Of a stretch of DNA of 64,000 bases, positions 43,334 to 52,625 are shown piece after piece. Positions within the stretch are counted from its first letter, which is position 1. Every line of letters begins with the position of its first letter. The position numbers and the translations under genes were made by a program. This DNA comes from Terriglobales bacterium (GTDB taxonomy: Bacteria; Acidobacteriota; Terriglobia; Terriglobales; Acidobacteriaceae). The stretch is from positions 62,001-126,000 of the forward strand of contig DATMPC010000070.1 in the NCBI GenBank assembly GCA_035567895.1, written 5' to 3'. The notes under the pieces are model-generated. The model was not told the DNA's origin. It saw only the letters and a program-made list of their open reading frames with translations, and did not search any database.

Positions 43334-44836
43334 ATGACGCCACGAAACGACATGGACACAGCCGATCCCCAGGCCACCGATACTCTCGAGGCGACCTCAG
43401 GCAACGGGACATTCGTCAGCGGCGGTTCTGCGTCCTCCACACATCGGTCACGTCGTGCCATTCGCATAGCGGTCTCACTTCCAGTAGTCGTCCGCGACCA
43501 ATTTGGAGGACGTGAAGAGACGCGTACACAGTTTGTGATGGTTCGTGGCGCGGTAATCGCGACTACTTCCAACATCCGCGTTGGACACAAATTGACCGTA
43601 CAGATCGCGAAGACTGGCAGAGCCGCAGAGTGCACGGTAACGAGTGTTGAACCGGACGGTCACTCGGCGGAAGTTGAATTTACGCGCGAGCAATCTGACT
43701 TCTGGCCAGTTCAGTTCCCGCCTGAAGATTTGAAGACGGATTCGGGCTCGTATCGACTTTCTGCGCCTGCGCAGTCAGGTCTTGCTTCACGACCATCCAG
43801 CTTCGCGGATACAGCGAGGCATGAAACGCGTGAATCACCGCTCCCTAGCCGCGGAAGCAACGAGTTCGTGAGTCTGGCAGACTCGATTGCAGGGAATTCT
43901 CTTACTGGCAACTCCTTCGGCAAAGCTGAGCCCAGCAATCCCGAAAAGTTTAGGCCCAGGTCTGCACCCGTTGACTCGGTCGCGCAGTTCCGTGCGGCGA
44001 ATCGTGCGGCGCATCGACGAGAACAACGCACAAAATTCATGTACTCAATCCTGTCACTAGCCGCGGTGGCGGCGGCATTGATGGGAGCGCGTTATTGGAT
44101 GGAGCATCGATCCGAAATAGCTGAAGTCAAACTTCCTCAGATGAGCCTTCCATCGATCTCCCAGGTTCAGCCTAAATCCAAGCCATCGGAAAAACCGACG
44201 ACTCCGGCTCCATCGGTCCGCGAGCAACCTTCAGCCGAAACGGTAGCAACGGCACCGGCTCCGAGAACGGTGGAGACTCCGCACTCGACTCACGTGCCAG
44301 TGTCCTCCGAGACTCCGGCGCAGCTGGTTGCTCCTCCGGTTCCTCCCGAGGTTAGCCAGCCGGCAGAAACTCAAGTAGCAGTTCGCCACGAGGCTGCTTC
44401 GGCTTCCGCACGTAAGGCAGTAACGGTCGAGGATGCGGGGGAAGAGCCATCGGCGCTTCCGTTGAAAGTGGACGATAACAGTTCCCCTGTAACGAAACCG
44501 GAAGTCCTCAACGAGGTGGTGGCGCAAACTCCAATGAAGGCGGCTTTGTTAGCGCCGCAACCTGCACGCAAAGCCGTACCTGCAAAACTGCTTCAATCGG
44601 CGCCCGCACAATATCCGGCCATGGCTCGCCAGATCCGGGTCGAAGGCGAGGTCGTGATCAGCCTGGACGTGGACACATCCGGCAAGGTATCCGCAGCGAG
44701 AGCCGTCTCCGGACCTCCGATTCTGCGAACGGCGGCGCTGGACGCCGTGAAACGCTGGAAGTATCAGCCAGCGACATTGGGCGATCAGCCAGTGGTAAGC
44801 ACGGAAGTCGTAAAGGTTCAGTTCAAGTTGAGATAG
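43334..44836 (+). CDS. PilZ-TonB fusion protein
   Basis: 500 residues. Residues about 35-135 resemble a PilZ domain: HRSRRAIRIAVSLPVVV carries an R(x)R-like start and TSVEPDGHSAEVEF the second strand, so c-di-GMP binding is possible. A membrane span near 235 (YSILSLAAVAAALMGARYW) is followed by a Pro/Glu/Thr-rich linker. The last 90 residues are a TonB domain: AQYPAMARQIRVEGEVVISL and ALDAVKRWKYQPATLGDQP. TonB domains energise outer-membrane receptors. An N-terminal c-di-GMP-like sensor on a TonB is unusual. Confidence 0.8.
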   Translation: MTPRNDMDTADPQATDTLEATSGNGTFVSGGSASSTHRSRRAIRIAVSLPVVVRDQFGGREETRTQFVMVRGAVIATTSNIRVGHKLTVQIAKTGRAAECTVTSVEPDGHSAEVEFTREQSDFWPVQFPPEDLKTDSGSYRLSAPAQSGLASRPSSFADTARHETRESPLPSRGSNEFVSLADSIAGNSLTGNSFGKAEPSNPEKFRPRSAPVDSVAQFRAANRAAHRREQRTKFMYSILSLAAVAAALMGARYWMEHRSEIAEVKLPQMSLPSISQVQPKSKPSEKPTTPAPSVREQPSAETVATAPAPRTVETPHSTHVPVSSETPAQLVAPPVPPEVSQPAETQVAVRHEAASASARKAVTVEDAGEEPSALPLKVDDNSSPVTKPEVLNEVVAQTPMKAALLAPQPARKAVPAKLLQSAPAQYPAMARQIRVEGEVVISLDVDTSGKVSAARAVSGPPILRTAALDAVKRWKYQPATLGDQPVVSTEVVKVQFKLR

Positions 44837-45007
44837 CGCCTCCGCGATATTCTCTTCAACGCAGCACCTCCCTTCTACTGCCGGGCGTGCCTTTCGTCCA
44901 GCCCCGCATCAACTCTGCCTGTGAACGAACCGTAAAAGTACTCGATCGTCAGTTTGAGTGCTCGCGTATCATGGACGGCCAAAACCAAACGTGTCTGAGG
45001 ACCGCCA

Positions 45008-46207
45008 ATGAAAAATCGCTGGTTATCTCTTCTGCTTTTCCTTACGTTCCTGCCCACCTTGTTCGCCCAGAAATCCGAAGCAACGCAGAAGGGAGCCAGA
45101 GTTGTCCCAGCGCCGAGTTCAGTCTCGATTGGCGGAGAGCCGGTAGTCATACTCAAGCGCCCCCAGAGCGTGAATCAGGCCAAACCGCAATTCCTCACCG
45201 CTACAGTAATACCGGGTCGAGGAATGGCAGTTCTGCAAATCACAGCCTATGTGCCCGGGAAAGGCGAGGTTGATGTTTTCACCGCGCCGTCACTTGGCGA
45301 CGCAAAAGACCTGCTCGACAATCACGACGACAAGTTTGGCAACAAGGTTTTCACGATCGGCGGCGCGCTTCTTGTGCCCTATGCCAATCGCATCCGCGGC
45401 AAAGTCTCGTCGGACGGAAACGACATAACGACGAGCGTTGCTGGTCAAACGGTGCATTTGCCGGCTAACTGGAGCGGCAAGAATCCAGGCGCTGAAAAGC
45501 ATGCGATGCATGGGCTGATGCTCACCTCGAAATTCGAGAATGTTCGCCAGCGAAGTACTCCTGACGCTTCCACTGTTTCCGGAATCTTTCACGCAGGCGA
45601 TTGGAATGGTCACTGGCCATCGAGCACTGACATGAACGTGCGCGTCGCACTGAGCAATCAAGCAGTCGAGTTTACGGTCACGGCCAAGAATGTTGGCAAA
45701 GATCCCCTGCCCGTGGGCATAGGATGGCATCCGTACTTTGCCATTCCCAGCGGAGACCGCAAGCAGGCCCGCCTACATCTGCCCGCAGACAAAGTAGCCG
45801 GCATGAACAATTACGACGACGTTTTTCCTACCGGCGAAGTTCATCCGGTCACAATGGGTGACGGCAAGTACAATTTCACGGCACCGGATGGCAAGGCACT
45901 CGACGACGTCTTTCTGGACGACAACTTTCAAGACTTGAAGCGTGATGCATCTGGCAGCGCGACTTCCACGGTAACCGATCCTGCAGCCAAGTATGGAATT
46001 CGCATTCGTGCACTGTCACCAGAGATAAAGTCGATTCAGGTGTATTCTCCCCCGGATAAGAGCTTCGTAGCTCTCGAGCCGCAATTCAATTTGCCCGATC
46101 CATATGGGAGCGAGTGGAAGAACACGCCGACCGGCATGGTCGTCCTCAAGCCGGGGGAATCGACCACCTGGCGTGTGCGCCTGGAACTGTTCACACCAAC
46201 CAAGTAG
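45008..46207 (+). CDS. Secreted aldose 1-epimerase (galactose mutarotase)
   Basis: 399 residues with a signal peptide (WLSLLLFLTFLPTLFAQ). The mutarotase fold shows the first catalytic histidine in EKHAMHGLML, the second in GIGWHPYFAIP, NRIRG early, and the glutamate in VALEPQFNLPDPYG. It interconverts anomers of hexoses, here outside the cytoplasm. An unusual acidic-basic insertion near residues 40-75 precedes the domain. The downstream TonB gene is convergent. Confidence 0.88.
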   Translation: MKNRWLSLLLFLTFLPTLFAQKSEATQKGARVVPAPSSVSIGGEPVVILKRPQSVNQAKPQFLTATVIPGRGMAVLQITAYVPGKGEVDVFTAPSLGDAKDLLDNHDDKFGNKVFTIGGALLVPYANRIRGKVSSDGNDITTSVAGQTVHLPANWSGKNPGAEKHAMHGLMLTSKFENVRQRSTPDASTVSGIFHAGDWNGHWPSSTDMNVRVALSNQAVEFTVTAKNVGKDPLPVGIGWHPYFAIPSGDRKQARLHLPADKVAGMNNYDDVFPTGEVHPVTMGDGKYNFTAPDGKALDDVFLDDNFQDLKRDASGSATSTVTDPAAKYGIRIRALSPEIKSIQVYSPPDKSFVALEPQFNLPDPYGSEWKNTPTGMVVLKPGESTTWRVRLELFTPTK

Positions 46208-46218
46208 CGCGAACTGAT

Positions 46219-47340
46219 TCAAAAAAGCCGGAAATTCACCTCAACATCGACGGCGACCGCCACTGGCTTGCCATCCTTCCGCGCAGGCTCGAATCGCCAC
46301 TGCTTTACCGCCTCGATGGCTTTTTCATCCAGGCCCATGCCCAACGAGCGGACAACACGCAGACCGTGGGCTTTGCCATCCGGCGTAACGACCAGCGACA
46401 ACACTACCGTGCCCTGATACTTTGCCTGGCGGGCCTCGGGCGAGTACTCAGGATCGAGCTTGTAGATTGCACGTGGAGCGCTCACTCCACCGCCAACACT
46501 GAATATGCCGCCACCGTACGATCCACCCATGCCGTCACCTACGCCGCCACCGAATCCGCTGCCAATACCCTGGTCGCCTCCGCTGCCAATCCCCGCACCA
46601 GATCCGGGCCCGTTCGAAAGAGGCCCTGCAACTGTGGACCTCGGATCTCCCAAATTGGGCAAGCGATTAGTAGGCAGATTTACCTGCGGAGGAACTATGA
46701 CACTAGCCTCAGCAGCCAGCCGTGGATCTTCGTTCCGAATCACGACCTCCGGCGGCGCAAACTGCTCCAGCGATTGCTTAGGAAGGTGGCCCCGCGACGC
46801 CTCCAGCCTGTCATGATCGCCGCCACCGCCGCCTCCCGCTGCGGACTTGCTCGCATTGTCGAGAGCCAGGTAGTCCGACACCGGTGGCACTACAAGCGTC
46901 ACCGCCTGTACTCTTTGGTCGCGATGCCGATCAATCCAAAGGCCCGAAGTGAGGATCAGAGCCAGTGCTACTGCATGCGCTGCCACAGAGATTGCGAAAT
47001 TGGATCGGCGGGCAGCGTAGGTGCCCACTCCGGCACCGAAAAGCGTAGGAAGGACTTGTTCTTTCCCCGGATAGACTCGCTTTTGCGAGAACGACCCATT
47101 GCCGATCACGGCCGAAGCCATCACCTCAGGCCCGCTTATAGTTGAGCTTGCGAGAGCGCTCTCCATCAGGCTGACCCGGAGTTGCGAACGAAAGTCAGGG
47201 CGAGGCAGCGTGCGCAATTCTGCCGCAATGCCCAGCAGTTCGGCCACAGCAGCATCGACGTGAGAAATCGCTACATCGGAATCGGTGAACAGAACATCGA
47301 TACCTGAATCAAGTTCTTCGATAAGTGCGAAATTAGACAT
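46219..47340 (-). CDS. TonB-family protein with anti-sigma-like N-terminus
   Basis: 373 residues. The N-terminus (SHVDAAVAELLGIAAELRTL, PRPDFRSQLRVSL) resembles the cytoplasmic part of acidobacterial anti-sigma proteins. A membrane span lies near 125 (FAISVAAHAVALALILTSG). A Gly-rich linker (GGGGGGDHD, GIGSGFGGGVGDGMGG) leads to the C-terminal TonB domain (YSPEARQAKYQGTVVLSLVV, AIEAVKQWRFEPA). It overlaps the upstream ECF sigma gene by 8 bases, so a sigma/anti-sigma pair that also acts as TonB is inferred. Confidence 0.82.
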   Translation of the reverse strand: MSNFALIEELDSGIDVLFTDSDVAISHVDAAVAELLGIAAELRTLPRPDFRSQLRVSLMESALASSTISGPEVMASAVIGNGSFSQKRVYPGKEQVLPTLFGAGVGTYAARRSNFAISVAAHAVALALILTSGLWIDRHRDQRVQAVTLVVPPVSDYLALDNASKSAAGGGGGGDHDRLEASRGHLPKQSLEQFAPPEVVIRNEDPRLAAEASVIVPPQVNLPTNRLPNLGDPRSTVAGPLSNGPGSGAGIGSGGDQGIGSGFGGGVGDGMGGSYGGGIFSVGGGVSAPRAIYKLDPEYSPEARQAKYQGTVVLSLVVTPDGKAHGLRVVRSLGMGLDEKAIEAVKQWRFEPARKDGKPVAVAVDVEVNFRLF

Positions 47341-47899
47341 ACTTACTCCTCATCCGACCGCGCAGAGTTTGCAGAGCGCGGAACTGAAGCTGCTTCACTG
47401 CTCCCTCACTGCGTCCAAGTTCCTGCGCGATCTCACGCACGCATCGTTGATCGACGAAGCGGCGGATGATGACTTGCCGTTGGTCCGCAGGTAAAGCATC
47501 GACAAGCTGGGACAACATCGCGCGCTGCTCGGTGGCGGCCTCAATTCCGGCTTCTTCCAACTCATCGACCTGAACCTCTGGGCGCTTACCGAGCCGTTCC
47601 CAACGATCCGCCAGGACCTTGGCGGCGATGCCAATCAGCCAGGCAGCGAACGGCTTACCCTGCCACTCAAACCGCTGAATGCCGGCAAGCGCTTGATGAA
47701 AGATTTCCGCCGTTAGGTCCTGCGCTTCTTCGCGATCGCGAACGCGATATGCAACGAAGGCATACACGCGTTCGAAATTGGTCTCGTAAAGCTCAGCAAA
47801 GCGAAGTGGATCGCGCTGCGCAGCCTCAATCAGAAGCCGTTCGTCAGTCTCACACTCAAGAACCCTCACCTGTGTCTCCCCAGGGAACTGTGTCTTCAT
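47333..47899 (-). CDS. ECF-type RNA polymerase sigma factor
   Basis: 188 residues from ATG 47899; a GTG at 47965 is also open but no ribosome site supports it. Region 2 is RFAELYETNFERVYAFVAYR and REEAQDLTAEIFHQAL; region 4 is LPADQRQVIIRRFVDQRC and EIAQELGRSEGAVKQLQFRA. It should direct polymerase to a specific regulon. The stop overlaps the anti-sigma-like TonB gene, its probable partner. Confidence 0.92.
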   Translation of the reverse strand: MKTQFPGETQVRVLECETDERLLIEAAQRDPLRFAELYETNFERVYAFVAYRVRDREEAQDLTAEIFHQALAGIQRFEWQGKPFAAWLIGIAAKVLADRWERLGKRPEVQVDELEEAGIEAATEQRAMLSQLVDALPADQRQVIIRRFVDQRCVREIAQELGRSEGAVKQLQFRALQTLRGRMRSKYV

Positions 47900-48079
47900 T
47901 GAGGTAATCCCCACAAACGGCCCAAACGTTACGGTTGGAGCTGCGATTATTTCATTCGGAGGCACGGAAAAGGCTTAGCCGTTGAAGTCTGCCCGCTTAA
48001 CCCCTAGTTTTGAGCTTCAAGCTCAGCAGCTTAGAAGCGTACAAGTTACCGAGAGTTCCAGCCTTGCTACGATAGATAG

Positions 48080-48334
48080 ATGGATTTGACCGTCTACACC
48101 GCGTTCTGGTGTCGCGATTGCCGTGAGGCCAAGAACTTCCTCAAGAAGCACAACATTCCCTTTAACGAAATCGATATCGAGTGCACACCGGGCGCCGTGG
48201 ACGAGCTCGTGAAGAACGTGGGCAAACGTGCTATTCCCCAGTTTGTCATCGACGGCAAATGGGTTCAGCCCTATCGTCCAGGCCAAGGATTCCTCTACGA
48301 AGAAATGAGCGCCCTGCTTGGCGTGCAGGAGTAA
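48080..48334 (+). CDS. Glutaredoxin
   Basis: 84 residues, a complete glutaredoxin. Cys11 and Cys14 form the WCRDCREA active site, and GKRAIPQFVID carries the cis-proline. It reduces disulfides with glutathione or another thiol. It precedes yggS on the same strand. A degenerate palindrome like the GAGACGCAGC family lies at about 48374-48402. Confidence 0.93.
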   Translation: MDLTVYTAFWCRDCREAKNFLKKHNIPFNEIDIECTPGAVDELVKNVGKRAIPQFVIDGKWVQPYRPGQGFLYEEMSALLGVQE

Positions 48335-48432
48335 GAGTCGATTCGCACAACAGTTCATTGGAAGCGGTGTGGTCGCGACGTAGCATGGTGCGTCTGTACG
48401 ATGCGGTCGACGCTTCACTGCTCGCTGTCCAC

Positions 48433-49143
48433 ATGAGATCATCGACCGCTATCGCCGAGAACATCGCCTCTGTCCACGAACGAATTGCACGAGCCGCGAG
48501 CCGCGTTGGGCGGAGCCGTACCGACATCACTCTAATGGCGGTCACGAAGACTCAGCCCGTGGACAACATCATCGCTGCTTATGAGTCCGGTATCCGCAGC
48601 TTCGGAGAAAACCGGGTGCAGGAGTTTGCCTCGAAGAGTGAACCCCTTGAAAAGCTCAACGACGCCCAATTTGCTCTGATTGGGCGACTACAGTCCAATA
48701 AGGCTGGCAAGGCTGTCGGACTCTTCGCGGCAATACATTCCGTCGATTCGCTCCGCCTGGCCGAACGAATCAGCACGCTCATAGAACGTGCGTGCCGACC
48801 TGCTATGCCGATAGCAATCGAAATCAACACTGGCGATGCCGCCAAGGCAGGACTCAGTCCCGACTCTCCCGAATTAGAACAACTGCTGCGCGCAGCCGAA
48901 CGACTGCCAGGGATAAGCATCAAGGGGCTGATGACAATCCCGCCGTTCACAGAGGATCCGGAAGGTGCCCGTCCCTATTTTCGACAACTACGGGAACTGC
49001 GCGACAGCATCACTGGGCGGAATTTGCCTGGAATCGGAACGGAACTGCTCTCCATGGGCATGTCGCACGATTTCGAAGTGGCGATTGAAGAGGGATCGAC
49101 GTGCGTGCGCGTCGGTACAGCGATTTTTGGCGAGCGGGGCTGA
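48433..49143 (+). CDS. YggS-type pyridoxal phosphate homeostasis protein
   Basis: 236 residues from ATG 48433; a longer open frame upstream overlaps glutaredoxin and is rejected. The PLP lysine is Lys39 in LMAVTKTQP. GENRVQEFASK, IGRLQSNKAGK, GLMTIPPFTEDPEGARPYF and SMGMSHDFEVAIEEGSTCVRVGTAIFG complete the family pattern (E. coli YggS, human PLPBP). It controls free PLP rather than catalysing a reaction. DUF167 follows after 7 bases. Confidence 0.93.
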   Translation: MRSSTAIAENIASVHERIARAASRVGRSRTDITLMAVTKTQPVDNIIAAYESGIRSFGENRVQEFASKSEPLEKLNDAQFALIGRLQSNKAGKAVGLFAAIHSVDSLRLAERISTLIERACRPAMPIAIEINTGDAAKAGLSPDSPELEQLLRAAERLPGISIKGLMTIPPFTEDPEGARPYFRQLRELRDSITGRNLPGIGTELLSMGMSHDFEVAIEEGSTCVRVGTAIFGERG

Positions 49144-49150
49144 CCTGCTC

Positions 49151-49453
49151 GTGATCAGAATCCAACAATCGGGCGACGGCGTCACTTTCTCAGTAAAAGT
49201 TCATCCAAGAGCACGGCGCGAACGAATCTCCGGCGTACTTGGCGATGTGCTCAAGCTGGAGATCACTGCTCCGCCTCTGGAAGGCAAAGCAAATGACGCC
49301 TGTATCGATTTCTTCTCAGATTTTTTGAAAGTGCCGCGCTCCTCCGTTACCATAGCCGCCGGCCTCAAGAGTCGCAATAAAGTGATTCGGATCAGCGGCA
49401 TCAGCCCAGCCGCCGTCGAGCAGGCATTCGCAACTGTACTGAAAACGCTTTAG
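49151..49453 (+). CDS. DUF167 (YggU) family protein
   Basis: 100 residues from GTG 49151. VTFSVKVHPRARRERISGVL, LEGKANDACIDFF and VTIAAGLKSRNKVIRISG are the DUF167 signature. Function is unknown. In E. coli yggU follows yggS and yggT; here it follows yggS directly, 7 bases away, keeping the pairing without YggT. Confidence 0.9.
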   Translation: MIRIQQSGDGVTFSVKVHPRARRERISGVLGDVLKLEITAPPLEGKANDACIDFFSDFLKVPRSSVTIAAGLKSRNKVIRISGISPAAVEQAFATVLKTL

Positions 49454-49490
49454 GAACCGTGAGAGGAAGATCTGCGGTTGGCTTCACCTG

Positions 49491-50786
49491 ATGACCCAAT
49501 CATCCGATTACCCGATTAGTCAGCGCCTAAGGGACATCAAAGTTGGTTTTGAACGACCGTTTTGGGTCGCCAACATCACTGAACTCTTCGAGCGGCTTTC
49601 CTTTTACGCCGCATTCGCCTCACTGGCTCGCTACCTGCACGAAACCCTCATGTTCCCAGTGCAGCAGGCCAGCAGCCTTACTGGACTCTTCGGCGGTTTG
49701 GTATGGTTCTTAGCCGCATTTGGTGGAACGGTGGCCGACCGTCTCGGCTTTCGTCGAGCCCTTTCCGTCGCATATCTGATCCTGAGCTGCTCGTATTTTC
49801 TACTGGGATCGCTTGGCGCTCCCTGGCTCGCACCTGTACGCGAGCACATACCTCTCGTGGCTCTCGTGACATTTGTTCTCATTCTCCCCGCGCTGGGCAT
49901 CGCCTTGGTAAAGCCGTCGATCGTAGGCACGACAGCGCGAGCTTCGAAGGATAACGTCCGCTCGATCGGCTACTCGATTTACTACACGCTAGTCAACGTA
50001 GGCGGCGCGGCCGGCCCATTGGTAGCTTCATGGGTGCATCAGCGAATGAGTGTCGAGAACGTTTTTCGTGTGGCGGCGCTGAGCGTCTTTTTGATGTTCT
50101 TCGCCGTATTGGTCTTCTTCCGCGAACCTCGGCAGCTAGGCGAGATTCAAGCCACTAGTCTGGGTGAGGTACTGAGAAACTTTTGGACTGTAGTCTCGAA
50201 TCCACGCTTCATGCTTTTTTTGCTGATCTTTTCCGGCTATTGGATCGTCTATTGGCAGGAATTCATTATTCTGCCGCTCTACGTTCACGATTACATCAAT
50301 CCAAAAACCGACACGGCATTGATGTTAAGTACTGGCCCACTAGTCGTGATCTTCCTCACCGTAGTCATCAATATCCTCACGCAAAAGATTCCTGCCTTCC
50401 GCGCGATCATTCTGGGTACGCTCATATCTGCGCTAGCCTGGATCGTGCTCATAGTCTTACCGTCGGTTCTTGGAGCCTACCTGACACTGGTCGTGGTCGC
50501 TCTGGGTGAAATCATTCAGTCGCCGCGATACTACGAATACATCTCCCGACTGGCACCTCCCGGACAGCAAGGGACCTACATGGGTTTTGCCTTTCTCCCC
50601 ATCGGAATTGGTTCGTTCGTTGCAGGTGTATTTGGCGGAAAGTTGATCCACCACTTTGGTGAAGTCACACGCCAGCCTCAGGGAATCTGGTGGGCTGTCA
50701 CCGGCGTGGGAGTTCTGACCGCACTTTTGTTGTGGGTGTACGACAGAACCTTAGCCCGCAGCGTCGCTTCGTCTGCCGGGGCCTAG
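49491..50786 (+). CDS. POT/MFS-type peptide transporter-like protein
   Basis: 431 residues with about twelve membrane spans. The first span region has NITELFERLSFYAAFASLAR, close to the ExxERFxYY motif of proton-coupled oligopeptide transporters. ADRLGFRRALSVAYLILSCS is the MFS loop 2-3 motif. GLVKPSIVG-like IALVKPSIVGTTARA and ELIxSPxxY-like EIIQSPRYYEYISRLAP agree with the POT family. Substrate is unknown; peptides or nitrate are possible. Confidence 0.87.
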   Translation: MTQSSDYPISQRLRDIKVGFERPFWVANITELFERLSFYAAFASLARYLHETLMFPVQQASSLTGLFGGLVWFLAAFGGTVADRLGFRRALSVAYLILSCSYFLLGSLGAPWLAPVREHIPLVALVTFVLILPALGIALVKPSIVGTTARASKDNVRSIGYSIYYTLVNVGGAAGPLVASWVHQRMSVENVFRVAALSVFLMFFAVLVFFREPRQLGEIQATSLGEVLRNFWTVVSNPRFMLFLLIFSGYWIVYWQEFIILPLYVHDYINPKTDTALMLSTGPLVVIFLTVVINILTQKIPAFRAIILGTLISALAWIVLIVLPSVLGAYLTLVVVALGEIIQSPRYYEYISRLAPPGQQGTYMGFAFLPIGIGSFVAGVFGGKLIHHFGEVTRQPQGIWWAVTGVGVLTALLLWVYDRTLARSVASSAGA

Positions 50787-50890
50787 CTATTCTCGCCGGA
50801 TCCGCATGGTGCAGGTCTTGGCCTGCACTGAACTTATCGCCAGGCCCTGACGTAAGACGGATTCCCGCTTACAATGTAGGCAGGTTTCCC

Positions 50891-51286
50891 ATGAGGATAT
50901 TGGACATGTTTCAGGCCAGGCGAGCGTGGGTTCTTCTCTTGGCAGTGACTCTTGCCCACCTGCCAACTATTGCTTTTGCGGATGATAAGTTCTCGCATGT
51001 CGAATTTATCGTGGTGCGCGGCTATAACGGCAAACCCGTACGCAATGCCAGCGTTGTTCTTCATCCGGTAAACAAGGACGGGAAGCAATCCAAGAATGGC
51101 ACGGAATTGAAGACTGACCCCGATGGAAAGGCCTCGCTGAATTATGTCCCCTATGGGAAAATGCGAATTCAGGCGATCGCTCCAGGCCTGCAGACGTACG
51201 GCGATGACATCGAAATCAGTCAACCGGAACATCAGATCACGATCAAGATGAATCGTCCGCAGGAGCAGTACAGCATCTACAAGTAG
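50891..51286 (+). CDS. Secreted protein with carboxypeptidase-regulatory-like domain
   Basis: 131 residues from ATG 50891, with a signal peptide (WVLLLAVTLAHLPTIAFA). The mature part is a single beta-sandwich: FIVVRGYNGKPVRNASVVLH, TDPDGKASLNYVPYGKMRIQ and YGDDIEISQPEHQITIKM. This resembles CarboxypepD_reg-like and transthyretin-like domains, found in envelope proteins. Function is unknown. It is 35 bases ahead of the PCYCGC-type gene. Confidence 0.8.
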   Translation: MRILDMFQARRAWVLLLAVTLAHLPTIAFADDKFSHVEFIVVRGYNGKPVRNASVVLHPVNKDGKQSKNGTELKTDPDGKASLNYVPYGKMRIQAIAPGLQTYGDDIEISQPEHQITIKMNRPQEQYSIYK

Positions 51287-51321
51287 CTTTCGAAAACCAT
51301 TACCTGCGAGTTGGATTAAAG

Positions 51322-51768
51322 ATGAAACGGATTCTTCCGCTTATTTGTGTAGCACTGTTGGCAATCACAACATCGGCACAGTTCATGGACAAAGAGGTGC
51401 CTGCCTATCATCCGCTACCTCCCCCGAAAGGCGAGCAGTTAGCGCCCATAGCGTCTGCCACGCAGCTGGATCAGATGAACCTGAAGTACGATTTCCAGCG
51501 CCGCGCCTATCAGGCGGCGGCCAAGGTGCCGCGCGTTCTCTATCAGCTACCCTGCTACTGCTTCTGCGATCGCCATGCCGGACACAGCAGCCTGCGCACT
51601 TGTTTTGAGGGCGATCACGGCGCGCACTGCTCCACGTGCATGCAGGAAGCGTTCTACGCCTACGAAATGACGAAGAAAGGGAAAACTGCAAAGCAGATCC
51701 GTGAAGGCGTCATGCGCGGCGACTATAAGAACATCGACCTGAACGCTATGAACGGACCTCTGACCTAG
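51322..51768 (+). CDS. Secreted PCYCGC-motif protein
   Basis: 148 residues with a signal peptide (RILPLICVALLAITTSAQ). The diagnostic segment is YQLPCYCFCDRHAGHSSLRT, with further cysteines in TCFEGDHGAHCSTCMQEA. Thus several cysteines and histidines could bind a metal, but the family has no known function. It follows the carboxypeptidase-regulatory-like gene in what may be one operon. Confidence 0.85.
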   Translation: MKRILPLICVALLAITTSAQFMDKEVPAYHPLPPPKGEQLAPIASATQLDQMNLKYDFQRRAYQAAAKVPRVLYQLPCYCFCDRHAGHSSLRTCFEGDHGAHCSTCMQEAFYAYEMTKKGKTAKQIREGVMRGDYKNIDLNAMNGPLT

Positions 51769-51924
51769 CTGATTTGACGTAGCTTAAGAATACCGCGTAT
51801 AAAAGCAAGTTTGCACCGAATGCGCCGGTTCGGTTGTGTGTTCGCTGCCGTGTTCACAGATAGCTCGATTTCCACAGCTAGTGCTCCTTCGTCCTAAGCG
51901 CTGGTGCGGAAATTGCACCGCCGG

Positions 51925-52557
51925 ATGGACAACAGGGTGACAGAAAAACCTAAGAGTTCAGGACCTAAATCTAAGATAGAAAAGCCAGTTGGCCGCCAGT
52001 CCGGCCATGTGATTCAAATGCAGAAGGCATCCACCAGCAAAGCTCCTCCACCGCCCGACCCGAAATATACACAGGCTGTGCAAAACTACGAGTCAGGTTT
52101 GAAGGCCATCCAAGAGCGCAAGTTCGATAAGGCGAAGGGCCTGTTGGAGAAGGTGCTCGTTGGGCCGAGTAAGGAGCTGGCTGATCGCGCCCGCGTTCAT
52201 CTCAACACCTGCAACCAACAACTCGCGCGCGGCACGACGTCGTTCAAGACTCTCGGAGAGCACTATGACTATGCCGTTTCCCTTGTCAATTCAGGTGAAT
52301 ATGAGCAAGCGCGAGAGCACATGGAGAAAATACTTAAGCAAAATCCCAAGGCCGACTTCGCGTTCTACGGCCTAGCCCTGCTGGATTGTCTGACCAACCG
52401 ATCCGAAGATTGCCTGCGAAACCTCAATGATGCCATCAAACTAAACACTGCAAACCGCTTTCAAGCACGTAACGATCCTGACTTCAAGAACATGGCAGAT
52501 GATCCTCGCTTTACCGAACTTCTATATCCAGAGGTTCCGCCCGAACCCGGACGCTGA
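51925..52557 (+). CDS. TPR-repeat protein
   Basis: 210 residues from ATG 51925; a GTG at 51904 is also open. A basic, polar N-terminus (TEKPKSSGPKSKIEKP) precedes helices in TPR pairs: YESGLKAIQERKFDKAKGLL, HYDYAVSLVNSGEYEQAREH and FAFYGLALLDCLTNRSEDCL. No signal peptide is seen. It may be a cytoplasmic scaffold. It precedes yvcK by 68 bases. Confidence 0.85.
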   Translation: MDNRVTEKPKSSGPKSKIEKPVGRQSGHVIQMQKASTSKAPPPPDPKYTQAVQNYESGLKAIQERKFDKAKGLLEKVLVGPSKELADRARVHLNTCNQQLARGTTSFKTLGEHYDYAVSLVNSGEYEQAREHMEKILKQNPKADFAFYGLALLDCLTNRSEDCLRNLNDAIKLNTANRFQARNDPDFKNMADDPRFTELLYPEVPPEPGR

Positions 52558-52625
52558 AGCCCGTCCCGCCCGACACCATCGATCAAGACGCTGTGCCGAG
52601 TTCAAGGTTGAATTAGGATTGGACT

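Noticed and set aside
48023-48442. Minus-strand frame over glutaredoxin
   Set aside because: Antisense to a clear glutaredoxin and without recognisable features.
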